Shown here: positions 10,622 through 20,797 of the stretch, one piece after another
Layout: every line of letters starts with the position of its first letter
Numbering within the stretch: the stretch's first letter is position 1
Assembly: GCF_002153375.1 (NCBI RefSeq)
Contig: NZ_MTBQ01000004.1
Location: 372,001 to 436,000, forward strand
DNA from: Oceanobacillus rekensis
GTDB lineage: Bacteria > Bacillota > Bacilli > Bacillales > Amphibacillaceae
Reading direction: 5' to 3'
Length of the DNA: 64,000 nt
Program-made: the position numbers and the translations under genes
Notes under the pieces: generated by a model
Database searches by the model: none
What the model was told of the DNA's origin: nothing
Seen by the model: the letters and a program-made list of their open reading frames with translations, nothing else

Positions 10622-11569
10622 TTAAGATATTCCCCCGTATTTATCCATGAGTTTTTTTCCAATCATATCGGGAATTTTCTCTGAAGTTATTTTTAGGAAA
10701 TGATTAATAAACGGATAGTCTATGTCAGGCCTTGATACTAACAAATCCCCCCACCATTCTGCTTCATAACGACATAACATGCTCAGATTGAATAAAATCA
10801 AAAAATGGGTTATTACTTCGGAAATTGGAAGAAAATCATTCCTATGTGCAGGGAAATATATTTTTTTGTTATACATATGGATAAAAAAGGGCCCAGGAGA
10901 AGATGGGATTAATTCCTCCAGGTGAATTGATATCCTGTTACTATCTATTTCTATATCTTTAATTGTTGGTAGGAAACCTTCGATTCGCTTGATAAATGCC
11001 TGTTCAGTTAAATGATAGTTATCTAGTAATTGGAGTGGAAATCGCAGTATGCTTGAGTCCGCTCTACCAATATCCATCATCTTTTCATTCTTTTGAAGGG
11101 AGAAGAAGTCATTCATTTCGGGTATTGTACTAAAGAGCATTTCCATACTAATTTTTTCAAAAGAAAATTTTTTAAAGGAAAAGAGATGTTCGGAGAAGTA
11201 AGGAAATAGCCCATGTTGCTGAATTTTTACCTCATCGTTCATAAAAGTATAATTTTTTTTCTTACGCTTTCTTGTTGTCACACCATGTGCAAGTAAAGTT
11301 GTGGACTCAGGATAGTCGGGGCGTTCGGTTAATAGATATGCCTTCAACAGATGTACCATGCCGTAAAAATACAAAACAGGTTGTACCAATTGATCAGCCC
11401 TTCTTCCATTTTCATAGAAACGGAGTCCATGATCTAAATAGTACATAAATGTATGACAATTCTGATAGCTTTTTGATGCAGCATCTTCCATTCGTTCATA
11501 ACAGATATTCAAAAATTCTTGGGCTGTTTGCTGAGCGTTTAAATACGTATAAAAATCTTTTATCTCCAT
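10622..11569 (-). CDS. yaaC: YaaC family protein of unknown function
   Basis: A 315-residue protein recognisable as YaaC, which lies between gyrA and guaB on the minus strand in B. subtilis as well. I see no signal peptide, membrane segment or known catalytic motif. There is a basic patch (TTRKRKKKNYTF) near residue 100 and a conserved-looking C-terminal half (HFLILFNLSMLCRYEAEWWGDLL). No function is known to me. The identification rests on sequence resemblance plus conserved position; the start ATG at 11569 is preceded on its strand by a weak AGAAAATTA, so the exact start is less certain. Confidence 0.82.
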   Translation of the reverse strand: MEIKDFYTYLNAQQTAQEFLNICYERMEDAASKSYQNCHTFMYYLDHGLRFYENGRRADQLVQPVLYFYGMVHLLKAYLLTERPDYPESTTLLAHGVTTRKRKKKNYTFMNDEVKIQQHGLFPYFSEHLFSFKKFSFEKISMEMLFSTIPEMNDFFSLQKNEKMMDIGRADSSILRFPLQLLDNYHLTEQAFIKRIEGFLPTIKDIEIDSNRISIHLEELIPSSPGPFFIHMYNKKIYFPAHRNDFLPISEVITHFLILFNLSMLCRYEAEWWGDLLVSRPDIDYPFINHFLKITSEKIPDMIGKKLMDKYGGIS

Positions 11570-13327
<1,758 letters not shown>

Positions 13328-13358
13328 ATATAAATCAAATTACTCAGTTAAAAAAATG

Positions 13359-13387
13359 GATGAGGGACTATCCTCGTCTGTTTTTTT
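13359..13387 (+). terminator. Terminator after guaB
   Basis: GATGAGG (13359-13365) pairs with CCTCGTC (13372-13378, one G-T pair), followed by GTTTTTTTG. Confidence 0.75.
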
Positions 13388-13484
13388 GTTTTTTTCTATG
13401 GTAAAATAATATGGTGCCTATTTAGGCATCATGAAAAATAAAAATAAATGATAAAGCTAGAGTAGCTTCTGGAGGTACATAAAG

Positions 13485-14822
13485 TTGAATAATAATTTTA
13501 AAAAAGTCGTTTCATTGGTACTTACAGCATTCGTATTAATGACGTCACTCATAACACAGCCATTCACCGCACAAGCTTCAGGTGAACTTGAATTAAAGGC
13601 TGAGTCAGCAATATTGGTCGATGCAGGTACAGGGAAAGTTTTATACGCAAAAAATCCAGATCAAGCACTCCCACCAGCAAGTATGACAAAGATGATGACA
13701 GAGTATCTAGTGTGGGAAGCAGTTGAAAATGGGCAAATCGGTTGGGATACGACAACACAGATTAGTGATTATGCATATAGTATCTCATCGAATAATGATT
13801 TTTCTGGAGTTGGCTTAAGGCAGCAAAAGGATTATACGGTTCAAGAATTATATGATGCAATGGCGATAAATTCCGATAATGCAACAAGTATTGCGTTAGC
13901 TGAGCTCATTGCCGGTTCAGAAGGTGAATTTGTTAAGCTGATGAATCAAAAGGGTGAGGAAATGGGCTTAACAGATTTCAAATTTGTTAATTCAACCGGA
14001 CTTGACAATAAGGACTTGGGAGATAATTACCCAGAAGGAACAGATCCACTGGCAACTAACCTATTATCTGCAAGATCTTCAGCCTTACTTGCATACCATC
14101 TTGTAACAGATTATCCGGAAGCATTGGAAATATCTAAGATTCCCCAAACGCAATTTGATGGACAAACTATTAATAATTGGAACTACATGCTCCCACATGA
14201 AGGTGCCAACTTAGAACAATTTTACTATGAAGGTGTGGATGGTCTGAAAACAGGAAACACAGATTTAGCAGGCTACACTTTTACGGGAACGGCGAAAAGG
14301 GATAACACCCGGTTAATTTCTGTTGTGATGAAAACTTCTACAATAGAAGAACGTTTCGAGGAAACAAAAAAGCTGCTAGATTATGGTTTTTCCAATTTCC
14401 AAGCAGAAGAGCTTTTTCCTGCAGGTTTCCAGCTTGAAGGAGAAGAAACGATTCCTGTAGCTAAAGGTAAGGAATCTGCTATTAATGTTTCTATAAATGA
14501 AGCTATTAACATTCCGATTAAAGCAGATGAAGCAGAAATGTACAGCATACAATACCATATTGATGAAGATAAATTAAATGAAGATGGTGAACTTGTTGCT
14601 CCAATCGAAAAAGGTGAAGTGATCGGTACGGCCGAACTTGTCTATGATGGCGAAGCAGAATATGGATACATCTTCGGAGACACTTCAAGCCAGGTGGATC
14701 TTGTAACGAATGAAGCAGTTGAAAAGTCAAATTGGTTTATGCTTACATTAGGCGCTATTGGAGACTTCTTTGCTAACCTATTCACAACTGTCGTAGATTG
14801 GATAAAGGGACTATTCAGTTAA
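13485..14822 (+). CDS. dacA: D-alanyl-D-alanine carboxypeptidase (PBP5 type)
   Basis: DacA trims the terminal D-alanine from peptidoglycan pentapeptides outside the membrane. The 445 residues include a signal peptide (KK, hydrophobic VVSLVLTAFVLMTSLI, cleavage after AQA near residue 31), the active-site motif SMTK (Ser66-Lys69), SDN, and KTGNTDLAG. The C-terminal region after about residue 300 is the PBP5 beta domain, and the end (FFANLFTTVVDWIKGLFS) is an amphipathic membrane anchor. The start is TTG at 13485, 9 nt after CTGGAGGTAC; no ATG fits better. It is followed not by pdxS/pdxT but by a MITE-like repeat. Confidence 0.96.
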   Translation: MNNNFKKVVSLVLTAFVLMTSLITQPFTAQASGELELKAESAILVDAGTGKVLYAKNPDQALPPASMTKMMTEYLVWEAVENGQIGWDTTTQISDYAYSISSNNDFSGVGLRQQKDYTVQELYDAMAINSDNATSIALAELIAGSEGEFVKLMNQKGEEMGLTDFKFVNSTGLDNKDLGDNYPEGTDPLATNLLSARSSALLAYHLVTDYPEALEISKIPQTQFDGQTINNWNYMLPHEGANLEQFYYEGVDGLKTGNTDLAGYTFTGTAKRDNTRLISVVMKTSTIEERFEETKKLLDYGFSNFQAEELFPAGFQLEGEETIPVAKGKESAINVSINEAINIPIKADEAEMYSIQYHIDEDKLNEDGELVAPIEKGEVIGTAELVYDGEAEYGYIFGDTSSQVDLVTNEAVEKSNWFMLTLGAIGDFFANLFTTVVDWIKGLFS

Positions 14823-14876
14823 GAATACTTGCATCTTCACACCAAATTGATTATGATAACAATAATTAAAAAAGGT

Positions 14877-15082
14877 TGTTCAAAAGGGCCGAGGTCGGCT
14901 AAGTTCGCAACGTCCTGTGCGTCGAAGTCGAGGCGGCGTAGCTCCTGAGTAGCGGAACGTATAAAATTAATACGTGAGCAAAACGATCTAGCACGCGGGA
15001 AAAATGTTTTTCTTTTCCAAGGAACGGAAAAGAAAGGATTCGCGCAAAACTCGATGTGTCATTTTTACCGGACCTTTGAACA
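14877..15082. mobile_element. MITE-like repeat (family B), 206 bp
   Basis: The element begins TGTTCAAAAGGGCC and ends CCGGACCTTTGAACA, so the ends are imperfect inverted repeats. Its inner sequence, including AATACGTGAG, TTTTTCTTTTCCAAGGAACG and CGATGTGTCATTTTTACCGG, is shared with the copy at 35889-36153. No coding sequence and no clear target-site duplication are visible. Its right end abuts the serS T-box leader, and it occupies the place of pdxS/pdxT in B. subtilis. Confidence 0.75.
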
Positions 15083-15099
15083 CACATTAAAAGTAAAAG

Positions 15100-15342
15100 T
15101 ATTGATAGGAAGCAGTAACAGTTCTTCTTTTTCTAGAGAGCCGATGGTTGGTGGAAATCGGTATGGGAGTTTTGTGAATCCATCCTTGAACTGGTTTGCG
15201 GAAAAGGGATAAAACCCTAAAGTAAGCAGACCCGGTCCATGTACCGTTACCAACTTTGAGCCGGAAGATTTTTTATCTTCAACAAGGGTGGCAACGCGGG
15301 AAATATACTCTCGTCCCTATTTTTTAGGGACGGGGGTTTTTT
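15100..15342 (+). promoter_or_regulatory. T-box riboswitch, serine, upstream of serS
   Basis: The leader senses uncharged tRNA-Ser. Stem I elements (AGAGAGCCGATGGTTGGTGG) are present; the specifier in the GAA-NNN-ATCC context reads UCC at 15179-15181, a serine codon. The T-box core AGGGTGGCAACGCGGG lies at 15285-15300. The terminator CGTCCCTA (15312-15319)/TAGGGACG (15325-15332) is followed by GGGTTTTTT. The exact 5' end is uncertain because the MITE-like element ends only about 18 nt upstream. Confidence 0.95.
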
Positions 15343-15469
15343 ATTTTTGTACAGATAAGAAAGTATAACCATTTTTAGGAAACCCGTATAGGTGCAACTA
15401 AGGATTTCGCTACTAAAGTTCGGCGTTAAGCCAGAGTTTTCTAAAAGTAAAAATAAAGGAGGAATTCTC

Positions 15470-16744
15470 ATGCTGGACATGAAGTATTTACGAAATAATC
15501 TTAAAGAAGTGCAAGAGAAATTGGCGCATCGTGGTGAGGACCTATCTGATTTGGACAAATTTGGTAGCCTTGATGAAAGACGCCGGGAGCTGATTGCAGA
15601 AACAGAGAAATTAAAGGCAAAACGGAATGAAGCAACGAAGCAAATATCTATATTAAAGAAGGAAAAAAAGGATGCTGAGCCGGCAATTAAGGAAATGCGT
15701 CAAGTAGGTGATGAAATATCTGTTCTTGATAAAGAGCTGAAAGATATTGAAGGAGAGTTGCAACAAATAATGCTTTCCATCCCGAATATTCCACATGAAA
15801 GTGTTCCCGTTGGTGAAGACGAAGATGATAATATCGAAGCGCGTAAATGGGGAAATGTACCAGGATTTGCCTTTGAAATTCAGCCGCACTGGGATATAGC
15901 CACGAATCTTGATATTTTGGACTTTGAACGTGCCGGTAAGGTAACGGGAAGCCGCTTTGTCTTTTATAAAGGACTGGGGGCAAGATTAGAACGTGCATTA
16001 TTAAACTTTATGATGGACCTTCACGCGGAGGAGCATGGTTATGTAGAAATGCTTCCACCAGCAATTGTTAATCGCACAAGCATGACAGGTACCGGCCAAC
16101 TGCCAAAATTTGAAGAGGATGCCTTTAAACTCGAAGAATGGGACTATTTCATGGCGCCGACAGCTGAAGTTCCTGTGACGAATTACCATCGTGATGAAAT
16201 TTTAACTGGTGACGCACTTCCGAAAAAGTATGTTGCCTACAGTGCTAGCTTCCGTTCTGAAGCGGGATCTGCGGGTCGTGATACACGCGGATTAATTCGC
16301 CAGCATCAATTTAACAAAGTTGAACTTGTCAATTTTGTAAAACCTGAAGAATCTTATGAGGCTTTAGAAACATTGACAGGAAATGCAGAAAAAGTATTGC
16401 AGCTGTTACAACTGCCATATCGCGTTATGAGTATGTGTACAGGTGACTTAGGATTTACGGCAGCAAAAAAATATGATATCGAGGTATGGATTCCAAGTCA
16501 AGATACATATCGCGAGATATCTTCTTGCTCTAATTTTGAGGATTTCCAGGCGCGTCGTGCGGGAATCCGTTTCCGCAGAGATACAAATGGGAAACCAGAA
16601 TTTGTTCATACATTGAATGGTTCTGGCCTTGCAATTGGACGTACCGTTGCAGCCATCCTTGAAAACTATCAGCAAGCAGATGGTACGGTTATTGTGCCTG
16701 AAGTGCTTCGTGGCTATATGGGTGGGAAAGAAGTTATAAAATAA
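15470..16744 (+). CDS. serS: Seryl-tRNA synthetase
   Basis: SerRS charges tRNA-Ser, and also tRNA-Sec where present. The 424-residue protein starts [14 protein letters not shown] and has the N-terminal long coiled coil that grips the tRNA variable arm (about residues 30-105). The class II motifs follow: motif 2 around [19 protein letters not shown] and motif 3 with [16 protein letters not shown]. The start is the ATG at 15470 after AAAGGAGGAATTCTC; longer in-frame starts would run into the T-box terminator region. It is controlled by the serine T-box and is followed by a terminator and a tRNA-Ser gene. Confidence 0.98.
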   Translation: MLDMKYLRNNLKEVQEKLAHRGEDLSDLDKFGSLDERRRELIAETEKLKAKRNEATKQISILKKEKKDAEPAIKEMRQVGDEISVLDKELKDIEGELQQIMLSIPNIPHESVPVGEDEDDNIEARKWGNVPGFAFEIQPHWDIATNLDILDFERAGKVTGSRFVFYKGLGARLERALLNFMMDLHAEEHGYVEMLPPAIVNRTSMTGTGQLPKFEEDAFKLEEWDYFMAPTAEVPVTNYHRDEILTGDALPKKYVAYSASFRSEAGSAGRDTRGLIRQHQFNKVELVNFVKPEESYEALETLTGNAEKVLQLLQLPYRVMSMCTGDLGFTAAKKYDIEVWIPSQDTYREISSCSNFEDFQARRAGIRFRRDTNGKPEFVHTLNGSGLAIGRTVAAILENYQQADGTVIVPEVLRGYMGGKEVIK

Positions 16745-16750
16745 ATTGTA

Positions 16751-16780
16751 AAAGAGGAGGCAATCTTATCTCCTCTTTTA
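16751..16780 (+). terminator. Terminator after serS
   Basis: Perfect 9-bp stem AAAGAGGAG (16751-16759)/CTCCTCTTT (16770-16778) followed by TT. Confidence 0.8.
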
Positions 16781-16826
16781 CAACTCTTTACCAGATAAAA
16801 AAATGACGAAAAAGGTCGGAAAATAA

Positions 16827-16855
16827 TTGACAATCGACAATGGGTCATGTTATAT
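16827..16855 (+). promoter_or_regulatory. Sigma-A promoter of tRNA-Ser
   Basis: TTGACA (16827-16832), 17-bp spacer, TTATAT (16850-16855). Transcription would start about 13 nt before the mature tRNA. Confidence 0.8.
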
Positions 16856-16874
16856 TTACTCTTGTCGTTATAAC

Positions 16875-16967
16875 GGAGGTATACCCAAGTCCGGCTGAAG
16901 GGATTGGTCTTGAAAACCAACAGGCGGGTCAAACCGCGCGGGGGTTCGAATCCCTCTACCTCCTCCA
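16875..16967 (+). tRNA. tRNA-Ser(UGA)
   Basis: Cloverleaf with acceptor GGAGGTA/TACCTCC, anticodon loop CTTGAAA (anticodon TGA), long class II variable arm, T-loop GGTTCGAATCC and an encoded CCA end. The discriminator position 73 reads T (16964) before CCA, where serine tRNAs usually have G. Location right after serS matches the B. subtilis arrangement. Confidence 0.96.
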
Positions 16968-17001
16968 TTTTTAACTTAAAATATAACAATTGAAGATAAA
17001 T

Positions 17002-17028
17002 AAAAACCGCTGAGCTAAAGCGGTTTTT
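17002..17028. terminator. Terminator between tRNA-Ser and the alarmone synthetase
   Basis: AAAAACCGC (17002-17010)/GCGGTTTTT with a T tract, and an A tract on the other strand, so it can serve the convergent genes on both sides. Confidence 0.85.
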
Positions 17029-17031
17029 TTG

Positions 17032-17790
17032 TTATTTATTTCTCCCACTCTCCCACTTCTCATGTAAAAAGGATTTCAAAAAGCTGTTAGGTAGATGGAT
17101 TTTATCCTCATTAACCTGCAAGTAAAAAAAGTCTTCATCTTCTATACTACTTTCTATTTTTATATGATTTACTTCTTTATTTAATTTCTCCATTTTAAGA
17201 TCCAATTTATTGGCTACTGTTGCTGCTTCCGTTATTTCCATTGTTAGACTATCAGGTATTTTCCCGTTGTATTTATAGTAAATTTTATGCTCGAGGCTTG
17301 CCCAGAAATCCATTGCTATAGTTCGTATTTGAATCTCTACAAATACTTCATCTTCCCGATCGGACAAAAATACCGGAATAGACAAAATAAGATGCAGACT
17401 TTTATAACCATTTGGTTTTGGATTTGCTATGTAGTCCTTTACTTCGATAACTTTAATGTCCTTTTGCTTTTGTATCATATCGCTTATTTTATAAATATCG
17501 GAAATGAATGAACAGACAACGCGTATTCCAACTATATCTTTAATATTTTGCCTAATGGAATCTATGGAGATATCCAAGTTTTTTCTTGCCATTTTTTTAA
17601 GAATGCTTTCGGGAGATTTAATGCGTGACTTCAAATGCTCGATTGGATTATATTCATGAATATATTGAAATTCTTCTTTTAAAATATTTAGCTTTGTATT
17701 CATCTCGTCCAACCCAAACTTATTGGTTGCCATAAAACGGGTTAGTTCATTGCGGACTTGCTTCAATGCCTGAATTTCTTTTGATTCCAT
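17032..17790 (-). CDS. Small alarmone synthetase (RelA/SpoT synthetase domain, RelP/RelQ type)
   Basis: A 252-residue single-domain (p)ppGpp synthetase without hydrolase, TGS or ACT domains. The diagnostic stretches are IHEYNPIEHLKSRIKSPESIL, the metal-binding region VGIRVVCSFISDIY, the substrate loop NPKPNGYKSLHL, and EIQIRTIAMDFWASLEHKIYYKY. It transfers pyrophosphate from ATP to GDP or GTP. The C-terminus is about 40 residues longer than B. subtilis YwaC or YjbM. The start ATG at 17790 follows GGAAGGGAAATAGA on its strand. Its next neighbour proC is divergent. I cannot decide between the RelP and RelQ subfamilies without an alignment. Confidence 0.88.
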   Translation of the reverse strand: MESKEIQALKQVRNELTRFMATNKFGLDEMNTKLNILKEEFQYIHEYNPIEHLKSRIKSPESILKKMARKNLDISIDSIRQNIKDIVGIRVVCSFISDIYKISDMIQKQKDIKVIEVKDYIANPKPNGYKSLHLILSIPVFLSDREDEVFVEIQIRTIAMDFWASLEHKIYYKYNGKIPDSLTMEITEAATVANKLDLKMEKLNKEVNHIKIESSIEDEDFFYLQVNEDKIHLPNSFLKSFLHEKWESGRNK

Positions 17791-17860
17791 TATTCTATTT
17801 CCCTTCCATCATGCAGGATATAATTTAGTATAACAAATGATTTTGCACTTATATACTTTC

Positions 17861-17889
17861 TTGACAAACATTAGCTAAACGCTTATAGT
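17861..17889 (+). promoter_or_regulatory. Sigma-A promoter of the proC leader
   Basis: TTGACA (17861-17866), 17-bp spacer, TATAGT (17884-17889). It predicts a leader of about 235 nt before proC. Confidence 0.8.
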
Positions 17890-17896
17890 ACAGTCA

Positions 17897-18118
17897 ATCA
17901 AATGAATACATAGATGACCGTGATAGGCTAGTAAACAATGCTTAATTGATAAAAAGGTATAAAACATCCCCTCTATCTGCATAGATGTAACTTGGCAAAT
18001 GTCTTCGTTAACTTATGTAATTAAGAAAGTATTATTATAATTCTCATTTGCCAAAATAGGGGCACCGCGGAAACTAATTCCGTCCTTTTAAAAGGATGAG
18101 ACATTGGTTTTTTTATGT
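17897..18118 (+). promoter_or_regulatory. T-box-like leader of proC
   Basis: The untranslated leader contains AAAATAGGGGCACCGCGG (18053-18070), very like the T-box core but lacking the two bases that give GGGUGG. A terminator-like stem TCCTTTTAAAAGGA follows, ending in a T7 run at 18108-18114. Further upstream, TTGGCAAATG (17992-18001) pairs with CATTTGCCAA (18045-18054). B. subtilis proI and proBA are known to use proline T-boxes, which supports the reading. I could not locate a proline specifier codon in the normal GAA-NNN context, so this is a candidate only. Confidence 0.5.
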
Positions 18119-18132
18119 TTAGGAGGAAGTAT

Positions 18133-18948
18133 ATGAATAAAAAAATAGCTTTTCTAGGAGCCGGTTCTCTTGCTGAGGCGTTGATTTCAGGAATTATCAA
18201 ATCAGGACTAATTTCAAAAGAAAAAATTTATGTTACTAACAAAAGTAATTTGGACCGCCTGAAATACTTGGAGGCAGGTTATCAAGTTCAATGCAGAACG
18301 AATAAAGAAGAGCTTGCTAAAGTGGCAGATCTCATTGTATTAGCTATGAAACCAAAGGATGCAATCCCTTCAATCGAATCCATAAGACCCTATTTAACCA
18401 ATAATCAATTAATTATTTCCGTAATTGCAGGTTTATCTACCGATGAAATTGAGCGAGCGGTAGGAATAGACATTCCAGTTATGCGTGTGATGCCGAATAC
18501 TTCAGCTATGATTGGCCATTCTGCAACAGCACTAACTCCTGGGAAGTACGTGACCGATGAGCATATAAAAGAAACAAATCAATTGTTTCAAACCGTTGGA
18601 CTGACAAAAATTGTCCCTGAAGGCGATATGCATACCGTTACAGCGATTTCGGGTAGTGGACCTGCTTTTATTTATTATATGGTTGAGGCGATGGAGGAAG
18701 CGGCAATAGAAATGGGATTGGATGCAGAAACGGCATCAGTATTGATCGCGCAAACGGTCATCGGTGCTGGAAAGATGTTGCAGCAATCAGGGGAAACACC
18801 CGCAGTGCTTAGGGAAAATATTACAAGTACTGGAGGAACAACCGAGGCAGGACTTATAGAGTTGGCCAGCCATGATTTTCAGCGAATTGTTACATCTTGT
18901 ATCAATCGGGCACGTGAGCGCTCTATTGAAATTGGAAAAAGTAAATGA
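18133..18948 (+). CDS. proC: Pyrroline-5-carboxylate reductase
   Basis: The enzyme reduces pyrroline-5-carboxylate to proline, the last step of proline synthesis. The 271-residue protein has the N-terminal Rossmann motif IAFLGAGSLAEALISG, the substrate region SGSGPAFIYYMVEAMEEAA and the C-terminal family signature TSTGGTTEAGL. The ATG at 18133 is preceded by AGGAGG at 18121-18126. Proline is a common osmolyte in salt-tolerant Bacillaceae. The next gene starts 13 nt downstream, so they are probably cotranscribed. Equivalent to one of the B. subtilis paralogues (ProI most likely, given the T-box-like leader). Confidence 0.94.
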   Translation: MNKKIAFLGAGSLAEALISGIIKSGLISKEKIYVTNKSNLDRLKYLEAGYQVQCRTNKEELAKVADLIVLAMKPKDAIPSIESIRPYLTNNQLIISVIAGLSTDEIERAVGIDIPVMRVMPNTSAMIGHSATALTPGKYVTDEHIKETNQLFQTVGLTKIVPEGDMHTVTAISGSGPAFIYYMVEAMEEAAIEMGLDAETASVLIAQTVIGAGKMLQQSGETPAVLRENITSTGGTTEAGLIELASHDFQRIVTSCINRARERSIEIGKSK

Positions 18949-18961
18949 AGGGGATTTTGAG

Positions 18962-19255
18962 ATGGGAACACCAACTTGTGCGTACTGTCATAAACAGTGG
19001 AGCTACTTTTCCACATTAAAAAACTTATTTCGGCCAAAAATGAGCTGTGCTTATTGTGGTAAGGAGAACTACTATGAATCGACTGGTAAGAACAGTCTGT
19101 TAACTTTATTAGTTGCACCCGCTATAATTATTATTGGTGCTTTTCTCAATCTGCCCTCAGGCTGGCTTATCGGGATTTCTCTCGTGCTCATCCTAATTCA
19201 TTTCCTGTTATTCCCGCTTCGTACGAAGGTTAAAAAAGTGAATAAAGGAAAATGA
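18962..19255 (+). CDS. CXXC-20-CXXC family membrane protein
   Basis: A 97-residue protein with two CAYC motifs about 20 residues apart in the first 40 residues, likely to bind one zinc ion, followed by two hydrophobic segments (LLTLLVAPAIIIIGAFLNL and WLIGISLVLILIHFLLF) and a lysine-rich end. This is the small Bacillaceae family named after that spacing; its function is unknown. The start is ATG 18962 after GAAGGGGATTTTG; the longer frame upstream overlaps proC. It is downstream of proC, and its stop codon lies inside the terminator stem. Confidence 0.82.
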   Translation: MGTPTCAYCHKQWSYFSTLKNLFRPKMSCAYCGKENYYESTGKNSLLTLLVAPAIIIIGAFLNLPSGWLIGISLVLILIHFLLFPLRTKVKKVNKGK

Positions 19256-19292
19256 TGTTCCAGTTTATTTAATAGAACATCATTTTCCTTTT
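19247..19292. terminator. Bidirectional terminator, proC operon and dck
   Basis: Perfect 14-bp stem GGAAAATGATGTTC (19247-19260)/GAACATCATTTTCC (19275-19288), followed by TTTT; the convergent dck ends 24 nt further on. Confidence 0.88.
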
Positions 19293-19311
19293 ACCGTTAT
19301 GCTGTTTTAAA

Positions 19312-19995
19312 TTATTTTGTCAGTTGTTTCCTTGTATAACGTCTGGAATGTTGTAAAGAGTGGCCGACTTTTTCCAAAATTAACGGGATGGAGTTTTCCT
19401 CTTTGATTAAATCATAGTCAGAAATATTAACCCGTAATATTGGACATGCATTGAAGTTATCAATCCAGTTTGTATAACGCTTATACATTTCTTCCCAATA
19501 AGTTATAGGAGTACTTTTTTCCATATCACGACCACGTTGTTGGATTCTGTTGATGATTTCGTCAAAAGACCCTTCCAGATAAATGAGCAGGTCCGGATGT
19601 GGGAAATATGGTGTCATAACCATTGCATCAAATAAACTTGTATAGGTTTCATAATCTGTGGGTGACATTGTCCCATTATCATAATGCATTTTTGCAAATA
19701 TTCCTGTATCTTCATAAATAGACCTGTCTTGAATAAAACCTCCACCATATTCGAAAATTTTCTTTTGTTCCTTGAAGCGTTCAGCAAGAAAATAGACTTG
19801 AAGATGGAAGCTCCAACGTTCAAAGTCTTCATAAAAGTTTTCAAGATATGGATTTTTATCTACTTTCTCAAATGATGTTTTAAAGTTTAAAGCATTTGCT
19901 AATGCCTTTGTCATTGTTGATTTCCCAACCCCGACAGTACCAGCGATTGTTATTACACTGTCGTTTGGGATATGATACTTTTCTCTTAGATTCAT
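19312..19995 (-). CDS. dck: Deoxyadenosine/deoxycytidine kinase
   Basis: A nucleoside-salvage kinase that phosphorylates deoxyadenosine and deoxycytidine. The 227 residues have the P-loop GTVGVGKSTMTKAL near residue 20, the substrate-base region FLAERFKEQK, the catalytic DRS motif in QDRSIYEDTGIFA and the lid RIQQRGRDMEK. The ATG at 19995 follows GGAGGAGCACTACAC on its strand. It lies 22 nt downstream of dgk, so the two kinases form an operon, as in B. subtilis. The pair differ mainly in base specificity. Confidence 0.93.
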   Translation of the reverse strand: MNLREKYHIPNDSVITIAGTVGVGKSTMTKALANALNFKTSFEKVDKNPYLENFYEDFERWSFHLQVYFLAERFKEQKKIFEYGGGFIQDRSIYEDTGIFAKMHYDNGTMSPTDYETYTSLFDAMVMTPYFPHPDLLIYLEGSFDEIINRIQQRGRDMEKSTPITYWEEMYKRYTNWIDNFNACPILRVNISDYDLIKEENSIPLILEKVGHSLQHSRRYTRKQLTK

Positions 19996-20017
19996 GTGTA
20001 GTGCTCCTCCTGCTGTA

Positions 20018-20656
20018 TCATTTAAGTGTGATATTGGTTAAATGGGTATTTACCGTTTTAATAATTTGATCAAGATCATCCTGGTAATTCACAAAATCTG
20101 TTGTATCACCATTAATCCGGATGACAGGTATTTCTGGGTGTAAAATTTCAAATGCATTCATAAAGTCCTCATAATCGCTTGCAAGCTGTTCCAGATAGGA
20201 AGACTTAATGTTCTGCTCAATGTCCCTGCCACGCATGCGAATTCGCTCCAAAATAGTATCTAAACTTGCATTTAAATAAATCAACATGTTAGGAAGAGGC
20301 ATATCCTTTGTAAGTATTTGATATATTTGCTCGTATTTTTCGAACTTATCTGCCTGCAATGTTCGTTTTGCGAAAATCATATTCTTTGATATATGGTAAT
20401 CAGCAATTACTGCTTTATTTGATTTCAGGTATACCTTCTCAATATCTTCCAATTGTTTGTATCTGTTACACAGAAAAAACATTTCAGTTTGGAAACTCCA
20501 TTCATTAATATCATCATAAAACTTTCCGAGAAATGGATTTTCCTCAACGATTTCTTTTAATAAGTGAAAATCAAAATGACTGGACAGCTTCTTTGCGAGG
20601 GATGTTTTGCCAATGCCAATTGGACCTTCAATTGCAATGAAGGGTACTTCTTTCAT
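20018..20656 (-). CDS. dgk: Deoxyguanosine kinase
   Basis: The purine-deoxynucleoside salvage kinase paired with dck. The 212-residue protein has the P-loop GPIGIGKTSLAKKL, the region FFLCNRYKQLEDIEK, the motif ADYHISKNMIFAKRTL, and the lid RIRMRGRDIEQ. I place the start at the ATG at 20656, which has GGAGGAATAGCG directly upstream on its strand; a longer frame to 20719 lacks a ribosome-binding site. The two paralogues sit head-to-tail. The assignment between dgk and dck follows B. subtilis order and motif detail. Confidence 0.92.
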   Translation of the reverse strand: MKEVPFIAIEGPIGIGKTSLAKKLSSHFDFHLLKEIVEENPFLGKFYDDINEWSFQTEMFFLCNRYKQLEDIEKVYLKSNKAVIADYHISKNMIFAKRTLQADKFEKYEQIYQILTKDMPLPNMLIYLNASLDTILERIRMRGRDIEQNIKSSYLEQLASDYEDFMNAFEILHPEIPVIRINGDTTDFVNYQDDLDQIIKTVNTHLTNITLK

Positions 20657-20744
20657 CGCTATTCCTCCAATCACTGTCAATGGACAGATGTCTTTTATTT
20701 TATCACAGAATGGTCCCATCTACTATATGAACAGAAGAAATTCC

Positions 20745-20773
20745 TTTCCAAATCAATAGTAATTTAGTATAAT
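20745..20773 (+). promoter_or_regulatory. Probable promoter of tRNA-Arg
   Basis: TTTCCA (20745-20750), 17-bp spacer, perfect TATAAT (20768-20773), 24 nt before the mature tRNA. Confidence 0.6.
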
Positions 20774-20797
20774 AAACTTTGTACTCTCTAAAAATAT

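Noticed and set aside
15076-15105. serS promoter using TTGAAC from the MITE-like end as -35
   Set aside because: The downstream TATTGA is a poor -10; kept only as a speculation within the repeat finding.
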